DNA of 64,000 bases from Eubacteriales bacterium (GTDB lineage: Bacteria > Bacillota > Clostridia > Tissierellales > GPF-1), in assembly GCA_030625815.1 (NCBI GenBank), contig DAOUQF010000018.1:1-64000 (forward strand), in the 5' to 3' direction. The position numbers and the translations under genes are program-made. The notes under the pieces were generated by a model. It was not told the origin of the DNA and made no database searches. It saw nothing but the letters and a program-made list of their open reading frames with translations. How positions within the stretch are numbered: the stretch's first letter is position 1; each line of letters opens with the position of its first letter. This document shows, in pieces, positions 45,447-53,601 of this stretch.

Positions 45447-46484
45447 CTATTCTTTTTCGCTTCGAATTACTTCCAACTCCGCCGCATAAATTTCTTCCAG
45501 CAAATCTTCCGTTTTTATCTGCACCTTATAATCCTGCACCCAATAATTCAGGGTCTGCTTCCCAAAGGTCATATTCTTCGTATCCCCAGGCAATGTATTC
45601 ATAAAGATTGAATCGGATGAGAATCCCGTTGCAAACCCCGTTCCGATTTTCAATGCGTTGACAACGCCCATATCCGTCTTTACATAATCAAAAGCCGTTT
45701 CAATAACACTGGCAAATCGATAGCTCAAGGCTTTGTCCGTAATCGCCTTGATCACCTTCTTTTGATTTTCGATCCGCCCGACATCACCGATAAAAACACT
45801 TCCGTCGTTGCTCTTTCTAAATCGCAGGAAATCCAACGACTGCAATCCATTCAACTCTTGCTTTCCCGCGGAGAGATTGATATGGAGTTCCGGTTCCGCC
45901 CATTCATCGTCGTATACCATGTCATAGGGCACATCGATTTCAATGCCGCCAACCAAATTCACGATCGCCGCCACTCCGTTGTAATTGACCCTGACAAAGA
46001 AATCAACAGGCGCTTTGTACAACAGGGTGCTCACCGAGGTTTTAATCCCGTCGGTTCCCTCCCGGCCATGCACCGCATTGATCTTGCGAAGGTCCGCTTC
46101 CTCATACCCTTTTTCGTAGTAATAGGTATCACGCGGAATATTGATCAAATCGATTCGCTTCAAGTCCGGATCGATGCTCGCAAAGATAATCGTATCCGTT
46201 CGCGGTCCTTCCATTCCGATAATGACCGCGTTGATGCGGTTCGAAGCTTGCATCGCAAGATAGAGATCGCTCAATTGCTCCGGTTCCGGCTCTTCAATCG
46301 GCTTCTCTTCGTTCCCTTCAGCTGGCGGGGTCAAAACCACCTCGGGATCCGTTGTCACTTCCCCAGGTTCTGGAAAATTCATTTCCGGCGAGGAGGTCAT
46401 GCCATGCACCAGCATCAATCCGCCACCGATCAAAAGGGTGAAGACCAAAAGAGCTCCCCCAAAAATACGCAAAAAATGTTTCAT
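45447..46484 (-). CDS. LytR-CpsA-Psr (LCP) family cell-wall ligase
   Basis: A 345-residue exported protein. One transmembrane helix (residues 6-28) is followed by a Pro/Glu-rich spacer (30-70). The LCP domain starts near NAVIIGMEGPRTDTIIFASID, with INIPRDTYYY and the arginine-rich FLRFRKSNDG that bind the polyprenyl pyrophosphate substrate. LCP proteins attach teichoic acids or other polymers to peptidoglycan. The spacer is longer than usual. Ribosome binding site GGGAGAG. It has its own consensus-like promoter. No other polymer-synthesis gene lies nearby. Confidence 0.92.
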   Translation of the reverse strand: MKHFLRIFGGALLVFTLLIGGGLMLVHGMTSSPEMNFPEPGEVTTDPEVVLTPPAEGNEEKPIEEPEPEQLSDLYLAMQASNRINAVIIGMEGPRTDTIIFASIDPDLKRIDLINIPRDTYYYEKGYEEADLRKINAVHGREGTDGIKTSVSTLLYKAPVDFFVRVNYNGVAAIVNLVGGIEIDVPYDMVYDDEWAEPELHINLSAGKQELNGLQSLDFLRFRKSNDGSVFIGDVGRIENQKKVIKAITDKALSYRFASVIETAFDYVKTDMGVVNALKIGTGFATGFSSDSIFMNTLPGDTKNMTFGKQTLNYWVQDYKVQIKTEDLLEEIYAAELEVIRSEKE

Positions 46485-46524
46485 CGTTTTCTCTCCCGTC
46501 TGTTGCCTGTTCTAATCAAACCTA

Positions 46525-46553
46525 ATTATAATCATTATTTTGCTGATTCACAA
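46525..46553 (-). promoter_or_regulatory. Promoter of the LCP gene
   Basis: TTGTGA (46548-46553), 17-bp spacer and perfect TATAAT (46525-46530) on the minus strand. Confidence 0.8.
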
Positions 46554-46583
46554 GGTTTCCCGAGAGGATTCACATTTCGTTAA

Positions 46584-46610
46584 CAGAAACGGGGGCCGTC
46601 GGCCCCCGTC
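46584..46610 (-). terminator. Terminator after the NSS transporter pair
   Basis: ACGGGGGCCGACGGCCCCCGT followed by TTCTGTT on the minus strand. The stem is very strong but the U-run is interrupted. Confidence 0.7.
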
Positions 46611-46623
46611 TTCAGCAATTTTT

Positions 46624-46719
46624 CTATTTTCCTTTCTTGGCGCGGCCCAAACTCCAAGCCAAGCCGCCATAGAGTACCACTACACCAAAAATCAACATTG
46701 CTATTGAACCTGTTGTCAT
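46624..46719 (-). CDS. metS: MetS-like small subunit of the NSS amino-acid transporter
   Basis: A 31-residue single-helix membrane peptide. It begins MTTGSIAMLIFGVVVLYGG, continues through a Leu-Ala-Trp stretch and ends in basic RAKKGK, so the C-terminus should be cytoplasmic. GGAGGGAAGAG precedes the ATG, and the gene starts 11 bases after the NSS transporter stop. Such peptides follow NSS transporters in many bacteria; in Corynebacterium MetS is needed for MetP methionine and alanine uptake. The call rests on length, topology and position. Confidence 0.85.
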   Translation of the reverse strand: MTTGSIAMLIFGVVVLYGGLAWSLGRAKKGK

Positions 46720-46729
46720 CTCTTCCCTC

Positions 46730-48223
46730 CTATTCGTCTGCTCTGGCTATGGTTTTTCTCATGCCAAAGATAAAACTGAAAACAACAAGCGCAGCCAGCA
46801 TCAGATATCCGCCAACGCCGATTACCCATAATGGATATCCTTCATACAGGGTGCCCGCCAGCAAGGCTTTAATCTCATTATAGATATTGCCGGCCAAAAT
46901 AACACTTAGGAACAATGGCGTAATCAGACCCAACAGATAGTTGAACCATTTGCCCAAATGAACCTCGGATACTTCGTTGACATATTCCCGCAGGGTGTCG
47001 ACCTTGATTGCCACAACGACCATCAATGCTTCCAACAATGCTACGGAGATGATTCCGAAGGCATTCACATAATGATCCACAACGTCCAACCAATACAAGC
47101 CCGATTTTGTCGCGAAGATCAAACTGAAAACAAAGCCGACCGTCACAACGCCAATCGTGGTTTTCTTGCGATTCCAGGCAAACTTGTCCGCGAATGCCGT
47201 AGAAACCGATTCCACCAAGGAGAAAGCCGAGTCAATCCCTAGGGTCAGCAACATGATAAAGAAGATTAACGAGAAGGCGACCTGCCCAAACGGCAAGGTT
47301 GTCAACGCTTCAGGGAAGACTACAAAAGCCATGCCCAATCCGCCTGTTCCCGCAACCTCAGCAACCGTCGAGCCTTGCACCTGCGCCATGTAACCCAGGG
47401 TTCCAAAGACAGCAAAGCCGCCCAAGAAAGAGGTTCCGCAATTGGCAAGAGCTGTCATAATTGCATTGTTCGTAACATCCGAATCCTTCGGCAAAAAACT
47501 CGCGTAAGCGATCATAACCCCAAAAGCCACGGATAAACTAAAGAAGATCTGCCCGTAGGCGTCCGCCCATACCTTCCAATTCAGCAACTTGCTGAAATCA
47601 GGATCCAAATAGTAATTGATGCCGTCAATGGCGCCTGGCAGGGTCACCCCGCGGATCGCCAATACAATCAGCATAATGATTGGAAGCGTAACTGTTACCT
47701 TAACAACAACACCAACCGACTTGACGCCTTCGCGAATCGACCACCAAATAAAGAACCAGGTCAAAAGCAATCCGATCAAGATCGGAATCTTCATCCCAAA
47801 GTCCGCAGCCGGGCCGCTGGAAATCTCCAAAATTTCTCCGAAGAAAAAGCCCGCGGAATCGCCTTGCCACGCCAAGGAAAATGAATGCCATACGTAATTG
47901 AATACCCATGCCATAATGACTGGATAATAACAGACGATCATAAAACTGACGAGAACCGACAACCAACCCAATGGCTCCCATTTCTCTCCAATATTTTGCA
48001 TCGCCGTCGGCGCGCCGGATTGATACCGGTGCCCCATGTAAAACTCAAAAATCAAAAGCGGAATTCCAGCAGTAAACAAAGCGATAAAGTACGGCACCAA
48101 AAAGGCGCCCCCGCCATTTTGCGCCGCCATATATGGAAATCTCCATACATTCCCAAGACCGGCAGCAGAACCAATGGCAGCCAATACAAACGCGGTACGA
48201 CTCCCCCAATTTTCGCGACTCAT
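46730..48223 (-). CDS. Sodium-dependent amino-acid transporter, NSS family (MetP-like)
   Basis: A 497-residue LeuT-fold transporter with about 11-12 membrane helices. The N-terminal WGSRTAFVLAAIGSAAGLGNVWRFPYM (partly quoted: AAIGSAAGLGNVWRFPY) is the unwound TM1 with the Na+ and substrate sites. ALGIDSAFSLVE-type LGIDSAFSLVESVSTA marks TM8. It imports an amino acid with Na+. The small MetS-like gene after it suggests methionine or alanine, though substrate cannot be fixed from sequence. Ribosome binding site AAAGGAGTG. The leader has a 12-bp long-range inverted repeat. Confidence 0.9.
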   Translation of the reverse strand: MSRENWGSRTAFVLAAIGSAAGLGNVWRFPYMAAQNGGGAFLVPYFIALFTAGIPLLIFEFYMGHRYQSGAPTAMQNIGEKWEPLGWLSVLVSFMIVCYYPVIMAWVFNYVWHSFSLAWQGDSAGFFFGEILEISSGPAADFGMKIPILIGLLLTWFFIWWSIREGVKSVGVVVKVTVTLPIIMLIVLAIRGVTLPGAIDGINYYLDPDFSKLLNWKVWADAYGQIFFSLSVAFGVMIAYASFLPKDSDVTNNAIMTALANCGTSFLGGFAVFGTLGYMAQVQGSTVAEVAGTGGLGMAFVVFPEALTTLPFGQVAFSLIFFIMLLTLGIDSAFSLVESVSTAFADKFAWNRKKTTIGVVTVGFVFSLIFATKSGLYWLDVVDHYVNAFGIISVALLEALMVVVAIKVDTLREYVNEVSEVHLGKWFNYLLGLITPLFLSVILAGNIYNEIKALLAGTLYEGYPLWVIGVGGYLMLAALVVFSFIFGMRKTIARADE

Positions 48224-48244
48224 TACATCACTCCTTTCGATTTT

Positions 48245-48313
48245 TGAAGAAATTGTTACAAAACAGCAAAAAAATTATTTCTCATACCCTCAATCTTATT
48301 TACAATTTCTTCA
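48245..48313 (-). repeat. 12-bp long-range inverted repeat in the NSS transporter leader
   Basis: TGAAGAAATTGT (48302-48313 read on the minus strand) and ACAATTTCTTCA (48245-48256) are perfect complements, closing a 45-base AU-rich loop. The 3' arm ends seven bases before the AAAGGAG ribosome binding site. In RNA this would form a stable stem between promoter and start. It matches no riboswitch I know. Confidence 0.6.
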
Positions 48314-48320
48314 TAATTTT

Positions 48321-48349
48321 ATTTTCCCAGAGTTTGCCTCGAATGTCAA
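48321..48349 (-). promoter_or_regulatory. Candidate promoter of the NSS transporter
   Basis: Perfect TTGACA (48344-48349), 17-bp spacer and GAAAAT (48321-48326) on the minus strand. The -10 is weak. Confidence 0.55.
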
Positions 48350-48358
48350 ACAACTATT

Positions 48359-48373
48359 TGAAAACGTTTGCAT
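48359..48373. promoter_or_regulatory. Possible CcpA cre site
   Basis: ATGCAAACGTTTTCA on the minus strand matches all fixed positions of the cre pattern WTGNAANCGNWNNCW. It lies ten bases upstream of the NSS -35. By base frequencies roughly one such match could occur by chance in a window this size, so position is the main support. Confidence 0.35.
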
Positions 48374-48382
48374 TCTTTGTAT

Positions 48383-48407
48383 AAAAAAAAGAGCCTTCCG
48401 GCTCTTT
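48383..48407 (-). terminator. Terminator after pgi
   Basis: AAAGAGCCGGAAGGCTCTTT with eight U residues on the minus strand, directly after the pgi stop. Confidence 0.9.
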
Positions 48408-48409
48408 CC

Positions 48410-49741
48410 TTAACGATTCTTTAGTTCATTTGCCAATTCTTCATATCCCGGTTTTCCCAATAATGCGAACATGTTTCGCTTATAGGCTTCAACGCCCGGC
48501 TGATCGAAAGGATTGACCCCTAACATATATCCACTGATGCCGCAGGCTTTCTCAAAGAAATAAATCAAATACCCGAAAGTTTCCGGATCCATCTTTTCCA
48601 TTTCGATCACGATATTCGGAACGCCCCCATCCACATGCGCCAAAAGGGTTCCTTCAAAAGCGCTTTGGTTCACCTCTGCAAAGGTTTTGCCTGCCAAATA
48701 GTTCAATTGATCCAGATTTTTTTCATCCTCTTCAATCGTCATATCCGCTTCAATGGCGCCTAATTGCAAGACGGTTTCAAAAAGATTGCGCGGACCATCC
48801 TGAATATATTGCCCCATGGAATGAAGGTCTGTAGAAAAATCGACAGCGGCAGGAAAAATTCCCAAACCGTCTTTGCCTTCACTTTCTCCATACAATTGCT
48901 TCCACCATTCCGCGATTGTATGAAGAGCCGGTTCATAGTTGGCCAGGATTTCAATGGTCTTTCCATCCGCCAAAAGACAATTTCGCAAGATTGCGTATTG
49001 CAATGCGGGATTTTTTTCAATTTCTTCCAATCCACATTCTTTTTGCGCTTTTCTTGCCCCTTCCATCATCTCAAAGATGGATACGCCCGTTGCGGCAATC
49101 GGCAAAAGTCCCACCGGAGTAAAGATCGAATATCGGCCGCCCACATTATCCGGTATCACAAAACTCGTATATCCTTCTTGTTCCGCCAAGGTTCTGAGGG
49201 CACCCTTCTTTTCATCCGTCGTCGCGTAAATCCGTTCACATGCGCCTTCCTTGCCATAGCGCTCTTCTAAAATCTTCTTCAATGCGCGAAACGCGATAGC
49301 CGGTTCTGTTGTGGTACCCGATTTACTGATCACGTTGACGGAAAAATCTTTCTCTCCAATCCAGTCGATCAATTGCTTGGTGTAGCGTCCCGAAATCTGA
49401 TGTCCGGCAAACAATACCACGGGACCTCGTCGATCTTCATTGGACTGCAAATTATAAAAGGAATGGTTCAGGGCCTCAATGGCTGCTCGAGAACCCAAAT
49501 AGGATCCCCCGATTCCAATCACAACCAACACCTCAGACTGCGCTTGGATGCGCTTGGCTGCCGCTTCGACGGCTGTTAAAATTGTTGGATCCATTGTTTC
49601 CGGCAGATTTACCCACCCCAAATATTCCGCTCCTTTTCCCGTTCCTTCGTGCAGAGCGCGATTCGCCGCAATTGCTTTTTCCTTCCATGCGTTCATCGCA
49701 TCCTTCGAGACGCCTGCTCTGGTTTGATTGATTCGAATCAT
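48410..49741 (-). CDS. pgi: Glucose-6-phosphate isomerase
   Basis: A 443-residue glycolytic and gluconeogenic enzyme interconverting glucose 6-phosphate and fructose 6-phosphate. [19 protein letters not shown] and [18 protein letters not shown] are the sugar-phosphate binding motifs, and [16 protein letters not shown] is the PGI signature. The ATG at 49741 follows GGAGGGTAAA; an ATG four codons upstream lies on the ribosome binding site. It starts 11 bases after the PP2C phosphatase gene and shares its transcript. Confidence 0.96.
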   Translation of the reverse strand: MIRINQTRAGVSKDAMNAWKEKAIAANRALHEGTGKGAEYLGWVNLPETMDPTILTAVEAAAKRIQAQSEVLVVIGIGGSYLGSRAAIEALNHSFYNLQSNEDRRGPVVLFAGHQISGRYTKQLIDWIGEKDFSVNVISKSGTTTEPAIAFRALKKILEERYGKEGACERIYATTDEKKGALRTLAEQEGYTSFVIPDNVGGRYSIFTPVGLLPIAATGVSIFEMMEGARKAQKECGLEEIEKNPALQYAILRNCLLADGKTIEILANYEPALHTIAEWWKQLYGESEGKDGLGIFPAAVDFSTDLHSMGQYIQDGPRNLFETVLQLGAIEADMTIEEDEKNLDQLNYLAGKTFAEVNQSAFEGTLLAHVDGGVPNIVIEMEKMDPETFGYLIYFFEKACGISGYMLGVNPFDQPGVEAYKRNMFALLGKPGYEELANELKNR

Positions 49742-49752
49742 TTTACCCTCCA

Positions 49753-50889
49753 TTATAAAAATCGTATTTTCATCATGGCGAAATCGTCTTTTTGCTCGTC
49801 CTGCGCAAAAAGGCGTAAAGCCAGGTCAATATTGCGAATTAAATTGGTGTCTTTTTTGGTCTCTCTAACAACATGCAGCAATCGCTCCATCCCAAACTGC
49901 TCCCCTTCATCGCCTTTGGCTTCCAACAGCCCGTCGGTGAACAAGAGCAAGCGATCATCGGCATGCACATGGGTTTCCTCTTCTTGAAAACTGACCTGTG
50001 CAAAGAGGCTGGAAATCGGATACCCGGATCCCTCTAAAATATCAATGGTGCCGTCCTGCCGGCTTAAAATCGGCATGCAGATATGTCCCCCATTGGCATA
50101 GCGCAGGGTTTTTGTCACATGATTATACACCGCGTAAACGATGGTGAAGTATTTATCCGCTTCCAGATCCAAATCAGAGAATGCCTGATGCAATCTCTTC
50201 AAAATTTCCGCCGGAGACGACGACTCGTCCTTCAACGCGCGCATGGTCTGACGAATAAACATCGTTAAAAGAGACGCCGATACGCCATGACCGACCACAT
50301 CGCTGATATACATTCCCGTATACCGTTCATCCTGCAGTTCAAAGATATCAAACATATCGCCGCTAAGAATTTCAGAGGGGCGATAGATATAATCTACCAA
50401 GACATGAGCGAAGTGTTGATTGCTCGGCAGAATTTTTTCCTGCAGCAATCGAGAAAAGTCAAGATCGCGATCCAATTTGATCTTGTTGCGAACCAGTCGT
50501 TCTTCCAGTTCCTTCTTTTGCGTAATATCGACAAAGGTTTCCAAAACCCCATACAATTGTCCAGACTGATCCTTGATTGGCACATTTCGCACCTGAAAAA
50601 ACCGAGAACCGATCTTCCGTTCCTTTTCAACAGACAACGCCGTGTTTTCCGCAATAACGCGGATACAATGATTGCAGCCAAAACACCCTTCCGCATCGAC
50701 CTGGGTCAGCATATCCAGATTCCCTTTTTCCAAATCTTCTTTCATGCGCGCATTTAAATAAACCTTTCGCGATTGAAGTTCTATAAATCGCGCCCAATAG
50801 GGAAGCGCATCCAGAATTTCATGCATCCATCCCTCCGAAGACGAGTCCCATTCCTTCGTCGCTGCGTTTAGTATCGCATCTTGAATCAT
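49753..50889 (-). CDS. PAS domain-containing SpoIIE/RsbU-type PP2C protein phosphatase
   Basis: A 378-residue signalling phosphatase. Residues 25-130 resemble a PAS sensor ending in [21 protein letters not shown], with a Cys cluster CFGCNHC (Cys69, 72, 75). A helical linker follows, then the PP2C domain from about 150. Metal sites are GDMFD and [13 protein letters not shown], and [10 protein letters not shown] is the C-terminal motif. Such enzymes dephosphorylate anti-anti-sigma factors in partner-switching. No such partner is nearby. The ATG at 50889 follows GGAAGGAGGACCTGT. Own promoter right after the feo terminator. Confidence 0.88.
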   Translation of the reverse strand: MIQDAILNAATKEWDSSSEGWMHEILDALPYWARFIELQSRKVYLNARMKEDLEKGNLDMLTQVDAEGCFGCNHCIRVIAENTALSVEKERKIGSRFFQVRNVPIKDQSGQLYGVLETFVDITQKKELEERLVRNKIKLDRDLDFSRLLQEKILPSNQHFAHVLVDYIYRPSEILSGDMFDIFELQDERYTGMYISDVVGHGVSASLLTMFIRQTMRALKDESSSPAEILKRLHQAFSDLDLEADKYFTIVYAVYNHVTKTLRYANGGHICMPILSRQDGTIDILEGSGYPISSLFAQVSFQEEETHVHADDRLLLFTDGLLEAKGDEGEQFGMERLLHVVRETKKDTNLIRNIDLALRLFAQDEQKDDFAMMKIRFL

Positions 50890-50922
50890 ACAGGTCCTCC
50901 TTCCATTCGTCATTTCATCCCA

Positions 50923-50950
50923 ATTATACCAGAAAAACCAGGGCAAACAA
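50923..50950 (-). promoter_or_regulatory. Promoter of the PP2C phosphatase-pgi unit
   Basis: TTGTTT (50945-50950), 16-bp spacer and extended TGGTATAAT (-10 at 50923-50928) on the minus strand. Confidence 0.7.
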
Positions 50951-50985
50951 GAAAAGCCCTCTAAGATTTTCTTAGAAGGCTTTTG
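50951..50985 (-). terminator. Terminator of the feo operon
   Basis: AAAAGCCTTCTAAGA-AAA-TCTTAGAGGGCTTTT on the minus strand, one mismatch in a 15-bp stem, four bases after the Cys-rich gene. Confidence 0.85.
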
Positions 50986-50989
50986 AAAC

Positions 50990-51145
50990 TTATTCTGTAA
51001 AATCAACCGGCAGGCTGCAAGTCGAACAATCCTTTGAACAACCTGTACACTTCCCTGCTTTGATGTCTTTCGCCTGTCGAGAAATGATTCGCATTACCCA
51101 CCAACCAATCCCCGCAGCCAAAGCAATCGTTATGATTGTTCCCAT
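50990..51145 (-). CDS. FeoB-associated Cys-rich membrane protein
   Basis: A 51-residue protein. One transmembrane helix (residues 3-21, ITIALAAGIGWWVMRII) is followed by a short linker and a cytoplasmic Cys cluster CTGCSKDCSTC (CxxCxxxCxxC). These small proteins accompany FeoB in clostridia and replace FeoC; the Cys cluster may bind iron or an Fe-S cluster. The ATG follows AAAGGAAGAATTGAA and lies 16 bases inside feoB. Confidence 0.88.
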   Translation of the reverse strand: MGTIITIALAAGIGWWVMRIISRQAKDIKAGKCTGCSKDCSTCSLPVDFTE

Positions 51146-53214
51146 TTCAATTCTTCCTTTCTGCGTTTGTTCCGTGTGCGCAAAGCGATAAGTCCCATGG
51201 TGCCAAAAACAAGAACAGCACCCGCCACAAACACCGAGAACCTCATCGCCAATCCGTATCCGATCACCGCATAGATCCAAGCCACCGCAAAGGTATATCC
51301 TGCCGAAAAGAGCATCCACTTCCACGATTGCGTTTCCCGCTTGATCACTGCCAATGTCGCCAAACACGGCGTATACAGCAGACTAAAAATCAAAAATGCA
51401 AATGCCGCTGCCATTGGAAAGGCTTGCTGAATCCCCGCAAGCATCCCCGCAGTACTGCCACCCAGTGCCGCTTCGCCGGCGGCTTCTCCCATGCCAAAGA
51501 TAATTGCCATATTGGAGACGATTGCTTCCTTCGCCATAACCCCTGTCACAAGAGAAAGGGAAGATTCCCAGTTTCCAAATCCCATAGGCGCAAAAATCGG
51601 AGCAATCCAATGACCCAGTTGCGCACCAAAGCTGTTAACCATCTCTGACATGCCCTGCATATTGAAGTTCAATAGTCCCCATAGCACCACGGAAGCAGCC
51701 AACAGCACCGTTCCCGCTCGTACAATGTAGTCCTCAACCTTTTCCCAAACACTGCGGCCAACGGTCTTCATGGTTGGAACATGATAGCTGGGCATCTCCA
51801 TAATAAAGGGATCGCCCGATCCTTTAAACAAGGTATCTTTAAATATCGTTCCCATCAAAACAGCAACCAAAACCCCTAAGAAATATAAGAAAAAGGTCAC
51901 CACAGCTTCCTTGCCCGGGAAAAACACCGAGGCAAACAAAAGGTAAATCGGCATCTTAGCCCCGCAAGACATAAAAGGAATCATCATCATGGCTGCTTTT
52001 CTGTCCCGATCACTCTCCAAACTCCGCGTTGCCATGACTGCTGGCACAGAACAGCCAAATCCCATCAATAGCGGAATAAACGCCTTGCCGCTCAATCCAA
52101 TCTTTCGCATAAATCGATCCATTAAAAAGGCGACACGCGCCATATAGCCGCTGTCTTCCAGAATCGACAGGGCAAGGAACAAGAAAGCGATATTCGGCAG
52201 GAACACCAAGACGCCGCCAACCCCGGCAATCACACCGTCCGTAATCAGAGAAACCATCCATTCCGCCACGCCCAATTGCGTCAATCCGGCACCTGTACTC
52301 ACCGACAGCCATCCAAACAGCGCTTCTACCGGTCCTGCCAACCATCCCCCCAAAGTAAAGGTTAGGGTAAAGACCATATACATAAAGAAACCAAAGATCG
52401 GCAATCCAAACCACGGATGCATCAAGATCTTGTCCACCTTTTCGGTCATGGTCTCAAATCGTTCCGGACGCTTCATCACCCGATCCACCAGATCATGAAT
52501 GTATCGATACCGAAGATGCGTCATCTCAGTCCGCTCATGATCGTAAAGATGCAGCTTTTCTACACCCAGGGATTCGCAGACATCCAAGTCCTCTTCGATC
52601 ACTCGAATCGCTTGCCATCGAGACCGCGGCTCCGTCTCATCCAATTGATATTCCACCATTAATTTTGCAATGGTTCCTTCAATATCAGCCGAGAATGTCA
52701 CTGGATTCCCCGTCCCCATCGATGGGTTCTTGGAAACCTCCGATACCGCTTGACGAAGCTCTTCCAGTCCTTCTCCCCGGCTTGCGGAAATCGGAACAAT
52801 CGGAACCCCCAATTTCTTCGCTAATTTCTTGATGTCTAATTCGATTTTCCAACGATCCACAATATCCATCATATTCATGGCGATCACGGTCGGCTGCTGC
52901 AACTCCAGCAGCTGCAGGGTCAAATACAAGTTTCTCTCAAGATTTGACGCGTCGATAATATTAACCACAACCTCAGGCTTCTGATCCACGATATAGGCGC
53001 CCGCAATCTTTTCTTCCATGGAATATGGTGAAAGACTATAGGTTCCCGGCAAATCCGTAACCACCCAGTTTTCATTCTGATAAGTAAATTTTCCTTGCTT
53101 CTTTTCTACTGTAACCCCCGGCCAATTCCCCACGCTTTGCCGCGAACCAGTCAATTCATTAAATAGCGTTGTTTTCCCCGCATTGGGATTTCCCGCCAAC
53201 ACCAATTCCTTCAT
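51130..53214 (-). CDS. feoB: Ferrous iron transport protein FeoB
   Basis: A 694-residue Fe(II) importer. The N-terminal G domain has GNPNAGKTTLFNELTG (residues 8-23), DLPGTYSLSPYS as G3 and NMMD as G4. The GDI-like domain follows to about 270, then the membrane core with two Gate repeats, containing GFGCSVPAVMATR and LIFSLLYTPCLATLAVIK. Length is typical for the clostridial type. A Fur box sits between feoA and feoB. The start has GAAGGGCGG upstream. Confidence 0.96.
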   Translation of the reverse strand: MKELVLAGNPNAGKTTLFNELTGSRQSVGNWPGVTVEKKQGKFTYQNENWVVTDLPGTYSLSPYSMEEKIAGAYIVDQKPEVVVNIIDASNLERNLYLTLQLLELQQPTVIAMNMMDIVDRWKIELDIKKLAKKLGVPIVPISASRGEGLEELRQAVSEVSKNPSMGTGNPVTFSADIEGTIAKLMVEYQLDETEPRSRWQAIRVIEEDLDVCESLGVEKLHLYDHERTEMTHLRYRYIHDLVDRVMKRPERFETMTEKVDKILMHPWFGLPIFGFFMYMVFTLTFTLGGWLAGPVEALFGWLSVSTGAGLTQLGVAEWMVSLITDGVIAGVGGVLVFLPNIAFLFLALSILEDSGYMARVAFLMDRFMRKIGLSGKAFIPLLMGFGCSVPAVMATRSLESDRDRKAAMMMIPFMSCGAKMPIYLLFASVFFPGKEAVVTFFLYFLGVLVAVLMGTIFKDTLFKGSGDPFIMEMPSYHVPTMKTVGRSVWEKVEDYIVRAGTVLLAASVVLWGLLNFNMQGMSEMVNSFGAQLGHWIAPIFAPMGFGNWESSLSLVTGVMAKEAIVSNMAIIFGMGEAAGEAALGGSTAGMLAGIQQAFPMAAAFAFLIFSLLYTPCLATLAVIKRETQSWKWMLFSAGYTFAVAWIYAVIGYGLAMRFSVFVAGAVLVFGTMGLIALRTRNKRRKEELKWEQS

Positions 53215-53234
53215 CTATATTCCGCCCTTCTAAC

Positions 53235-53249
53235 TGAGAATGATTATCA
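53235..53249. promoter_or_regulatory. Fur box between feoA and feoB
   Basis: TGAGAATGATTATCA matches the 7-1-7 Fur consensus TGATAATNATTATCA at all but one specified position. It lies 21 bases before the feoB start. Confidence 0.75.
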
Positions 53250-53278
53250 AAAAAGCCCAAAGAAATACGGCTTAGGTT

Positions 53279-53503
53279 CTAAGCCGCTTGCTTCACCTTG
53301 ATTTTTTGCGCCATTCCGCGCCCCAACAACAATTTGGATCCCTTGATCTCCACAACAATGGCTCCAAATCCATCGGACCGAACCACACATACCGGTGTTC
53401 CTTTAATAAATCCCATATCTTCCAATCTGCGTTTTACTCCTGGCGACCAAGTAATTTCATCGACCACCATTGGTACTCCCGGTTTGCTATATAAAAGCGT
53501 CAT
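53279..53503 (-). CDS. feoA: Ferrous iron transport protein FeoA
   Basis: A 74-residue SH3-like protein that interacts with FeoB. GVKRRLEDMGFIKGTPVCVV and LLLGRGMAQKIKV are family motifs. The ATG at 53503 follows GGAGGTAAGGCGA; an upstream TTG would sit on the ribosome binding site. First gene of feoA-feoB-Cys-rich protein, behind a strong promoter overlapped by a Fur box. The family's role is regulation or assembly of FeoB rather than transport itself. Confidence 0.93.
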   Translation of the reverse strand: MTLLYSKPGVPMVVDEITWSPGVKRRLEDMGFIKGTPVCVVRSDGFGAIVVEIKGSKLLLGRGMAQKIKVKQAA

Positions 53504-53519
53504 TCGCCTTACCTCCAAT

Positions 53520-53534
53520 TGATAACTATTATCA
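53520..53534. promoter_or_regulatory. Fur box at the feoA transcription start
   Basis: TGATAACTATTATCA matches the 7-1-7 Fur consensus at all but one specified position (perfect TGATAA/TTATCA arms). It covers about +2 to +16 of the transcript, a repressing position under iron repletion. Confidence 0.85.
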
Positions 53535-53542
53535 TTTAGTTC

Positions 53543-53571
53543 ATTCTACGAAGATTTCGCGCGAATGTCAA
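53543..53571 (-). promoter_or_regulatory. Sigma-A promoter of the feo operon
   Basis: Perfect TTGACA (53566-53571), 17-bp spacer and TAGAAT (53543-53548) on the minus strand. Confidence 0.88.
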
Positions 53572-53601
53572 CTCTTTCAGATAGATTGTAACCATTTCAA
53601 A

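Noticed and set aside
46730-48223. Neurotransmitter-type function for the NSS transporter
   Set aside because: The family name is historical; bacterial members import amino acids and the MetS-like partner supports this.
49753-50889. Assignment of the PP2C gene as spoIIE
   Set aside because: It lacks the ten-helix membrane domain of SpoIIE and has a PAS sensor instead.
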